From a virus, in the IMG/VR virus record IMGVR_UViG_3300031857_000416, positions 1 to 42,862 of that record: DNA of 42,862 bases; one strand, written 5' to 3'. This document shows positions 37,437 to 42,862 of this stretch, one piece after another. The position numbers and the translations under genes are program-made. The notes under the pieces are model-generated. The model was not told the DNA's origin, ran no database searches, and was given only the letters and a program-made list of their open reading frames with translations. Positions within the stretch are counted from its first letter, which is position 1, and each line of letters begins with the position of its first letter.

Positions 37437-37963
37437 ATTTTTTTAGCTTTCACGTGAACACAAGTATCTACTTTAAAATCAACAATTTCAAAACCAGCTT
37501 CTGTTATCCATTTGACTGCAAGTCTTGGAGTCCAGCCTGTATAGTGATGGTCAAACTCATCAAGTCCTCCACCATAGGCATAGAGAACTGCTAACTCATC
37601 TTGCCCAGCTCTAAGTAACTCAGAGTGGTACTCAAAGTTAGGAACGATAATGTTTAAGATTCCATCTTTTTGCAGACATCTTTTAAGCATTGGTAAGATA
37701 TGGCTAATTAACTCTGTTGAATGAAAATGTTCCAACACGTGGGATGCTCTAATCTCAGAACATACATCAGACATAGGACCATCAGGAGTATCTCTAAACT
37801 TCCAAGCTAATTCTTTGTCTAAATCTCTAATATCACAGACTATATCAATGCCAGTATGTGCAGATATGTCCTGCAAGACATAATCGTTACCAGCTTGGTT
37901 TTCACCTTCAGCAGGATTACCAGCACCAATATCAAGTTTCATACCTTTTTTAATTAAATTCAT
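37433..37963 (-). CDS. SAM-dependent methyltransferase (176 aa)
   Basis: A class I Rossmann methyltransferase. The SAM motif I is KLDIGAGNPAE (residues 9-19), the acidic strand-2 end is IVCDIRDLD, and the motif around SHVLEHFHSTELISHILPML is the methyltransferase_11-type HxLEH signature, followed by KDGILNIIVPNFEYH. It probably methylates a sugar or lipid produced by neighbouring glycosyltransferases rather than DNA. Overlaps both neighbours by 4 nt. Confidence 0.88.
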   Translation of the reverse strand: MNLIKKGMKLDIGAGNPAEGENQAGNDYVLQDISAHTGIDIVCDIRDLDKELAWKFRDTPDGPMSDVCSEIRASHVLEHFHSTELISHILPMLKRCLQKDGILNIIVPNFEYHSELLRAGQDELAVLYAYGGGLDEFDHHYTGWTPRLAVKWITEAGFEIVDFKVDTCVHVKAKKI

Positions 37964-38694
37964 AAATTAAAGTAATCTCCATTCTTTCTAAATAAATCTT
38001 TTATCTCTTCAGGTGCTACAAGCCATTTGTTTTCAGGAGTGTGTCTTGCAACTAAATCTCTAGCAAACACACCATACCTGCTTGGTACTAGAAAGTGTAT
38101 CCACTCAGGAGTTACCCACTCTTTAAAACTTCTAAAGTGGTGCATTGTAACTTTCTCATCAATAATTTTAATAGGAAATGGGTAGTAAAGTAATGGACCA
38201 AATTTATATTTAGGATTAATAATTAATGGGTCCCTTTCAACTTCATTTGATACCCCATGGTCAAAATCATAGTGATAGTTAATGGATTGGTAACTCCAAT
38301 CAAGACCATAATTTTCGTAGTTGGTATTTTGTATCTCGTTCATTATCTTGGTTAAATCTTCTTGAGTAAAAAATTGGTCTACATCAAACTTAGTAACTAG
38401 GTCATAGTCTTCAAGTTTGCTCATACCAAAGTTCCAAGCATTAGAAAACATCATTGCAGGATTACTGTCTTCAGGTTCATATGTAAATACTTCAATCTCA
38501 GGATATTTTTCTCTAACAATCTGTTCGCTGTTATCTGGCGTAGTTAGGTAGTTATGTTCAATTCTATATGGTTCAAATGGCCTAGTACATTGGATAAAAA
38601 TAATCTTTTCTGTATGTGGCTTTAGCATCTCAATGTGAGGTACTAAAAATCTTTCCATGTTCCAGTTAAGTATGATTGATGCAATCCTTCTCAT
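37960..38694 (-). CDS. Glycosyltransferase, GT-A type (244 aa)
   Basis: IASIILNWNMERFLVPHIEM opens the fold; LVTKFDVDQFFTQEDLTKIM (about 99-118) contains the DxD metal site (FDVDQF). The C-terminal half is variable with TMHHFRSFKEWVTPEWIHFL. ATGA-type overlap with the upstream nuclease gene and the downstream methyltransferase shows one operon. Donor and acceptor unknown. Confidence 0.8.
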   Translation of the reverse strand: MRRIASIILNWNMERFLVPHIEMLKPHTEKIIFIQCTRPFEPYRIEHNYLTTPDNSEQIVREKYPEIEVFTYEPEDSNPAMMFSNAWNFGMSKLEDYDLVTKFDVDQFFTQEDLTKIMNEIQNTNYENYGLDWSYQSINYHYDFDHGVSNEVERDPLIINPKYKFGPLLYYPFPIKIIDEKVTMHHFRSFKEWVTPEWIHFLVPSRYGVFARDLVARHTPENKWLVAPEEIKDLFRKNGDYFNL

Positions 38695-39020
38695 TTTTTA
38701 TTCCTTAAATAACTAATTAAAAAAAACTCAAAATCTTTCCAGTACATAGAAACAACAATGTCTTCTCTATCTTTTTTTGTAATGGCAATAGGGATATGTT
38801 TTTCTCTTGCTGCTTCTTTAAGTGCCTTTTCAATCTTAAATGATTTCCCAACCTTGCATTGAATTGATAACTCCCCAGTATTTGCAATGTCATATCCAAG
38901 ACCTTCTTGATATTCAAGTTGTCTTTTAGCGTCAGGGAAATATGGTTTAAGTAGGTTAGCAACATCTCTTTCAAAGTTATGTCCTTTTCGTCTTGCAGTT
39001 TTACCTGATTTTTTAATCAT
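38691..39020 (-). CDS. PD-(D/E)XK endonuclease, Holliday-junction-resolvase-like (109 aa)
   Basis: RRKGHNFERDVANLLKPYFP (Glu17), GYDIANTGELSIQCKVGKS (Asp44, Gln54, Lys56) and a basic helix after it match archaeal Hjc and phage VRR/Hjc-type nucleases with E, D and (E/Q)xK catalytic residues. It would resolve branched DNA before packaging. Unexpectedly it lies inside the glycosyltransferase island, coupled by short overlaps (4 and 8 nt) to genes on both sides. Confidence 0.82.
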   Translation of the reverse strand: MIKKSGKTARRKGHNFERDVANLLKPYFPDAKRQLEYQEGLGYDIANTGELSIQCKVGKSFKIEKALKEAAREKHIPIAITKKDREDIVVSMYWKDFEFFLISYLRNKK

Positions 39021-39900
39021 AAATCATGTCCATTATAACTTTTGAATAAGCTTTTGGGGTGTAATTAGGCATTATGTAATCATCTCTAAAGTTGTGTTTG
39101 TTTTCTAAGTTTAAAGCCTCCAGCATAGCCACAGTAAAGTCAGGAGTAGTAGCAACGGATTTGACTACAGCTGGGATTTTAGATGCCTTAGAATCAGTTG
39201 TAGCAAGTACAGGTACGTTACATGCTAGTGCTGATAAAGCTAATTCGTAGGAGTCATCTGTATCTTCAATGAGCGACATTGCTTTTGATTGGTTAATAAC
39301 TGTAGCTAGTGTTTCTGTTGATTCTAGTGGAAGTTTAACTGTTGAGTTTAAGGTCTGAGATATAGAACCATACACCCTTACCTTAGAGAAAAACTCTAAC
39401 TTGCTTGGTGTTAAGTCTTGTGGAAAACAGAATGTAAAATATTTATCTGTAAGTTGTGGGTAGTACGCTTTAGTATTTACAACAGAATGAGCAACAGCTC
39501 TTTTATAGTTTTCTTTTTCTTCTATAGTTTCAACAATAACCCCATCAAAGTAATCATATAGTTCTTCTTTATGTTTAGTACCTTTATGGATTAAATATTT
39601 AGGAGTTTTTTTAGGTATGTTTAATTTTTCAAAATCAAAATCTACATTACCAACAAAGAAGGCGTGAGTTGGTTCAAAGTATTGATTAACTGCAAATGCA
39701 ACTGACTTGTCTGTGTTTCTAAGATTAATATCAAAGTTGCCTCTTCTTATGACATTTAATTGGTCTGAATAGGCAAATACCATCACCTCAAAGTTTTTAG
39801 CTAAGGTTGAAAACGATTCAAATAAACCACTTTGAAGTTGGTAGTAATAAGTTCCTGGTTTATTTTCAGTAAAAATAAATGCAAGTTTCTTGCCTCTCAT
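39013..39900 (-). CDS. Glycosyltransferase-like protein, GT-B type (295 aa)
   Basis: The N-terminal domain begins KLAFIFTENKPGTYYYQLQS and has DYFDGVIVETIEEKENYKRA. The C-terminal domain has AMSLIEDTDDSYELALSALA then CNVPVLATTDSKASKIPAVV, the E-x(7)-E-like donor-binding region of GT4 enzymes (SYELALSALACNVPVLAT). It is shorter than usual GT-B proteins (350-400 aa), so it may be degenerate or specialised. The start directly adjoins the 184-aa GT4 half gene. Confidence 0.75.
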   Translation of the reverse strand: MRGKKLAFIFTENKPGTYYYQLQSGLFESFSTLAKNFEVMVFAYSDQLNVIRRGNFDINLRNTDKSVAFAVNQYFEPTHAFFVGNVDFDFEKLNIPKKTPKYLIHKGTKHKEELYDYFDGVIVETIEEKENYKRAVAHSVVNTKAYYPQLTDKYFTFCFPQDLTPSKLEFFSKVRVYGSISQTLNSTVKLPLESTETLATVINQSKAMSLIEDTDDSYELALSALACNVPVLATTDSKASKIPAVVKSVATTPDFTVAMLEALNLENKHNFRDDYIMPNYTPKAYSKVIMDMIYD

Positions 39901-40455
39901 TTAGAAATGTTTAGCCCACTCAGAAGCAATGTTACTCCAAGCGAACCTTTTTGCTCCTTCTATACCTTTTTTCTTTTCTTCTTGGTATCTTTTTTTATCT
40001 CTCCACAAATCAATTAATTCTTTAATAAATCTCTTTTTAGTTTCTTCAATAAAGATAAAACCATCAAGTTTAACTCCTGAATAAACTGTATCGTTAAGTC
40101 CAGCATAAGCCATAGTTACAGGTACACAACCTAACTTTTGGCTGTCTAAAGCTGTTATACAGTTTGTTTCACCAAAGTGAGTAGGGTAAGCCCAGATATC
40201 TGCATTAGCTGTTGCCTTATCTAATTCTTCTTTAGATACTCTTCCATGTTCTTTGATGCCATCTTGTTTCATAAGGTCAATCATTTTTTGTTTCCAAGCC
40301 ATTTGTTCAGGATTATTAGCGTATCCCTTATCAAACAGATTCCATCCGTAATAGCAATCTAGTGTTGCTTCAGGTATTTCTTTTTTAATCTCAGGCCACA
40401 TATTAAGTAAATGCTCTAAACCCCTATCATAGGAAGATTTATATATTAGTTTCAT
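39901..40455 (-). CDS. C-terminal half of a split GT4 glycosyltransferase (184 aa)
   Basis: Begins MKLIYKSSYDRGLEHLLNMW, which in complete GT4 proteins is the middle of the chain, at the first strand of the C-terminal Rossmann domain. It continues with the donor-site region HGRVSKEELDKATANADIWA and YPTHFGETNCITALDSQKLG (the E-x(7)-E type motif, GETNCITALDSQ). The missing N-terminal domain matches the last ~150 residues of the 598-aa protein (ending VVISNGITL), 600 bp upstream. Two short genes lie between. The start overlaps the upstream gene by 17 nt, so it is co-translated and could assemble in trans. Confidence 0.82.
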   Translation of the reverse strand: MKLIYKSSYDRGLEHLLNMWPEIKKEIPEATLDCYYGWNLFDKGYANNPEQMAWKQKMIDLMKQDGIKEHGRVSKEELDKATANADIWAYPTHFGETNCITALDSQKLGCVPVTMAYAGLNDTVYSGVKLDGFIFIEETKKRFIKELIDLWRDKKRYQEEKKKGIEGAKRFAWSNIASEWAKHF

Positions 40456-40780
40456 TATTTTCTCCGTTTATAATCTTGAACTTTAACTTTTCGTTTTCTT
40501 CAACTTTATATACTAACTTAATGTTATTTTTAAATGGACTTTCATTACATATTAACAAATCATAGATATATTCAAAATCTTTTTCACATTGTTTTGTATA
40601 ATTTTTAGGTAAATAATCTTCCCAAAATCCAGTATAAAAGTTAGCAAGATTTAAAATATCTTCTACTTTTTTCATATCTAATCGGTTATATCCAATTACT
40701 GCTTCTTCTAATATTCTCTGTGTCTTCTCTTCACCAAAATATTTAATTAAGGTTCTTTTAGCTTTATCGGTTAATCTCAT
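40439..40780 (-). CDS. Small paralogous protein A between the GT halves (113 aa)
   Basis: The N-terminal AKRTLIKYFGEEKTQRILEE resembles AELVFINYLGKEKTKDIFER in the next upstream gene; the two are diverged paralogues sharing an I-Y-G-EKT--I-E pattern. The rest is acidic and helical. Overlaps the GT4 half gene by 17 nt and its paralogue by 4 nt. Function unknown. Confidence 0.78.
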   Translation of the reverse strand: MRLTDKAKRTLIKYFGEEKTQRILEEAVIGYNRLDMKKVEDILNLANFYTGFWEDYLPKNYTKQCEKDFEYIYDLLICNESPFKNNIKLVYKVEENEKLKFKIINGENNETNI

Positions 40781-41058
40781 GTAAAAGTTACACTCCCGTC
40801 ATAACCTATTACTGTTGTGTTAAAACCAACAACTTTAGGGTTTCTTACTACTTCCTGTAAAAACATAAAATTATCAAAATCTCCATTTGAGATTTTATTT
40901 AAAGTTGTAAGAATGTCTGTTTCATCCAACTCTTTCATTACTTTAAAACCATCTAAATAAAAATTTCCATTAAACTCAAACTGACATCTTTCAAAAATAT
41001 CTTTAGTTTTTTCTTTTCCTAAATAATTTATAAATACTAATTCTGCTTTTTCTTTCAT
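40777..41058 (-). CDS. Small paralogous protein B between the GT halves (93 aa)
   Basis: MKEKAELVFINYLGKEKTKD is similar to the N-terminus of protein A. The C-terminus (VVGFNTTVIGYDGSVTFT) differs and looks like a beta hairpin. It overlaps the 598-aa glycosyltransferase gene by 4 nt, so it sits exactly at the point where the GT-B chain breaks. Function unknown. Confidence 0.78.
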   Translation of the reverse strand: MKEKAELVFINYLGKEKTKDIFERCQFEFNGNFYLDGFKVMKELDETDILTTLNKISNGDFDNFMFLQEVVRNPKVVGFNTTVIGYDGSVTFT

Positions 41059-42851
41059 AAGGTAATTCCATTAGAAATAACTACTCTTTTATCTAATTCT
41101 AGTTGAGGTATTTGAGTTGCATGCCATTTAGATTTGAAAAACACTTTATCTACTTTTTCGCATCTAGTCATGTACCACTCACCAGGATTTGCAATATCGT
41201 GTAAATCTACAAAATGCTTTCGTGCCTTAATATTAAAGTCTAAGAAAGCAGGAGTTCTCCAAGAGATAAAGATATTAAACTCATCACTAAAGTTAATCTT
41301 CCAGTACTTTTTGTATTTAACACCATTAATAACTTTGTCTTCAGGAGTATCGCAGTAAACTGTCACGTCATAACCCATTCTGACCCATTCTTCTGACAAA
41401 TAAATTACTGCTGATTCTGAACCACCAATACCTACTTTCAAGTTATCTCCGTTCCATTTCTCAAAATGTGGTCCGTAGAAAGATGCAAAATACACAATGG
41501 ATTTGTCATTATGAACTACGCCAGGTAATTGGTTTGCTATCTTTTTAACAAATTGTTCTGATTCAAATGCAGTTGGGGTTAGTTCAAGCATAGTTCTAAC
41601 TTCATCCCATTTATTGTTTTTAATATAGAAAGTACATAAGTTTAAAAACCCTTGGGCTAATGTTTCTGACTCTTTAAGATAAATAGTATCTTCTAAAAGC
41701 CTGTCTTTAACTAACTCATGTCTTTTCTCAGCCCATTTCAAACAGTCATCTAGTTTCCCCAATTTGTGTGCTTCTTGCCATTTAACAGTTGTATAAAGTA
41801 TTTCAATCTCAAGAGGGGATGCGATAGTTGCTTTAGATACAACAGGACCTAATGTTTCAAATATTTTTATATAGTGTTGGGCTAATGCTAAGTTATTATC
41901 TAATATTAATAATTCAGCAAGTTTTAAATAAGTTGAATGGTTTTGTGGGTAGTAAATAATTGAGTTTTTGTAGTCTTTGATAGCTTCTTTTGTTTTACCT
42001 ATTCTTGATAAAATCATTCCTCTATACTCAAAAGCATTTCCAATCTCTTCTTCCCAACCAGATGCTGGGATATATTTATTTATATAGTCTAATGCTTTTT
42101 CAAAATAATCAGGACCCATATCGTAATAGGTTTTAGCTAAGTAGAATAATGTTCTTGGGTCTTTATAGTTTTCTTCTTTAGCTTGTAGTTCAAGTATTCT
42201 TATATTTCTTTGAAGTGAGGAAAAAGAATCTTCTAATTTTGCAGTATGTACCCATACAAGATTTCTTCCTTCTTCTTTGTTTTGAGAATAAGGAGATAGT
42301 TTAGGATTTTGTTTTGTAGGGATTAGGACTTCGTGAAGATGTGATTTCCATACAAAAGTATTAGGTCTAATAAACCTTTCTCTTTCATGCATAATAACGG
42401 TTTTAGCTACGTTTCCTTTTTCATCAAACAAGTTTGAGTACCAATAAGTGCAATAGATTGCATCTAGGTCTTTTTCTTTTGCTTGTTGTAGTAGTCCTTT
42501 GATTTCTTCTCCACCAATTAAGATGTCGTCATAGTCAGCCCAAGAGATGTAGTCATACTTTTCAGCAGGTACCATATCAAAAGATACTTTTCTTGCTTCG
42601 TTAAATCTAGCAAACTCCCACTTACCTTCTTCCCATTGATGATAAATCTCGGGATGAGTTTCAGGAGAAGTTGAGATTGAATGTCCTCCGTATTTTTTAA
42701 CAAGCTTATGTATTTCGTTATGTTTACCAGATGGACCTGTAACAGCAACATAAACTTTATCAAAATAAGGTGTAAAGGATTTAAGGGATTTTTCAAATGT
42801 TTCTTTTTGGGAATCGTCTTTGATGATGTAGGTGAGAGCTACTTTAATCAT
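41055..42851 (-). CDS. Large multidomain glycosyltransferase: GT-A + TPR + N-terminal half of GT-B (598 aa)
   Basis: Residues 1-205 are a GT2-like catalytic domain: VALTYIIKDDSQKETFEKSL, then EKYDYISWADYDDILIGGEE with the acidic WADYDD metal site (104-109), and HERERFIRPNTFVWKSHLHE. Residues ~218-420 are helical TPR-like repeats (RTLFYLAKTYYDMGPDYFEK; NAFEYRGMILSRIGKTKEAI; QNHSTYLKLAELLILDNNLA). Residues 445-598 are a GT4-type N-terminal Rossmann domain with LKVGIGGSESAVIYLSEEWV and SKWHATQIPQLELDKRVVIS, ending at NGITL where an intact GT4 would continue. Its continuation appears in 39901-40455. The 5' part recurs at the left end of the window. Confidence 0.88.
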   Translation of the reverse strand: MIKVALTYIIKDDSQKETFEKSLKSFTPYFDKVYVAVTGPSGKHNEIHKLVKKYGGHSISTSPETHPEIYHQWEEGKWEFARFNEARKVSFDMVPAEKYDYISWADYDDILIGGEEIKGLLQQAKEKDLDAIYCTYWYSNLFDEKGNVAKTVIMHERERFIRPNTFVWKSHLHEVLIPTKQNPKLSPYSQNKEEGRNLVWVHTAKLEDSFSSLQRNIRILELQAKEENYKDPRTLFYLAKTYYDMGPDYFEKALDYINKYIPASGWEEEIGNAFEYRGMILSRIGKTKEAIKDYKNSIIYYPQNHSTYLKLAELLILDNNLALAQHYIKIFETLGPVVSKATIASPLEIEILYTTVKWQEAHKLGKLDDCLKWAEKRHELVKDRLLEDTIYLKESETLAQGFLNLCTFYIKNNKWDEVRTMLELTPTAFESEQFVKKIANQLPGVVHNDKSIVYFASFYGPHFEKWNGDNLKVGIGGSESAVIYLSEEWVRMGYDVTVYCDTPEDKVINGVKYKKYWKINFSDEFNIFISWRTPAFLDFNIKARKHFVDLHDIANPGEWYMTRCEKVDKVFFKSKWHATQIPQLELDKRVVISNGITL

Positions 42852-42862
42852 TAGCTATATTT
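42179..42862. repeat. Right copy of terminal direct repeat
   Basis: Same 684 bp as 1-684 with 18 substitutions and no indels; it includes the first 673 bases of the glycosyltransferase gene plus 11 upstream bases. The shared start context shows the map continues from 42862 into position 685. Confidence 0.95.

Noticed and set aside
1-42862. Alternative genetic code (UGA or UAG reassignment)
   Set aside because: TAA, TAG and TGA all end well-defined genes, and long genes contain none of them in frame.
1-42862. CRISPR array, integrase or attachment site
   Set aside because: No regularly spaced repeats with unique spacers, and no tyrosine or serine recombinase found; the XRE genes alone do not prove lysogeny.

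Overview
The window is essentially the complete genome of an AT-rich tailed bacteriophage, most likely podovirus-like, assembled so that its ends overlap. Bases 1-684 repeat as 42179-42862 with no indels and 18 substitutions, so the unit is about 42,178 bp and circular or terminally redundant as mapped. The two copies come from slightly different variants. Podovirus affinity rests on a DUF5309/SU10-like major capsid protein, a large portal, tail-tubular-A and -B-like proteins, a giant internal (ejection-type) protein, and the absence of a tape measure or tail tube. All three stop codons are used normally (standard code). I saw no integrase, tRNA, DNA polymerase or RNA polymerase, so the phage must borrow host polymerases. 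The host cannot be named from sequence alone.

Layout. (1) Minus strand, 15198 down to 677: small and large terminase, portal with an overprinted 111-aa gene, a Zn-binding protein, coiled-coil and 1623-aa internal proteins, four small basic proteins, HNH nuclease, scaffold and capsid. A two-gene plus-strand XRE regulator cassette (3796-4324) interrupts this block. (2) A 600-bp divergent control region (15199-15805) with a DnaA box, a GC-rich palindromic patch and early promoters. (3) Plus strand, 15806-26050: small early proteins, an iteron-rich origin candidate (17772-17949), two small zinc-ribbon proteins, a replication initiator, a primase-helicase, a membrane-anchored HTH protein, a PD-(D/E)XK nuclease, a YopX protein and an SSB-like protein. 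(4) A convergent terminator region (26051-26307). (5) Minus strand, 42851 down to 26308: a glycosyltransferase/methyltransferase island, tail fibres, tail tubular proteins and the lysis cassette.

Regulation is the most striking part. Eight late (minus-strand) units carry the same promoter-like element, TTGAnn-N14-TATTATTnnTAA; in seven of them it sits exactly 9 nt before the ATG. Early genes use TGCTTGACA-type promoters and a recurring leader that includes the ribosome-binding site. The replication genes lie behind consecutive intrinsic terminators, which suggests antitermination or attenuation. A 28-nt-arm inverted repeat at 25622-25767 encloses further helices and looks like an undescribed structured RNA or operator.

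Other notable structures are a GC-rich cassette with its own promoter inside the lysis region, and a glycosyltransferase apparently split in two by a pair of mutually similar small genes. Several small genes (3356-3517, 4719-4889, 4889-5050, 16160-16309, 18014-18184, 23126-23290) were found by reading the sequence directly.
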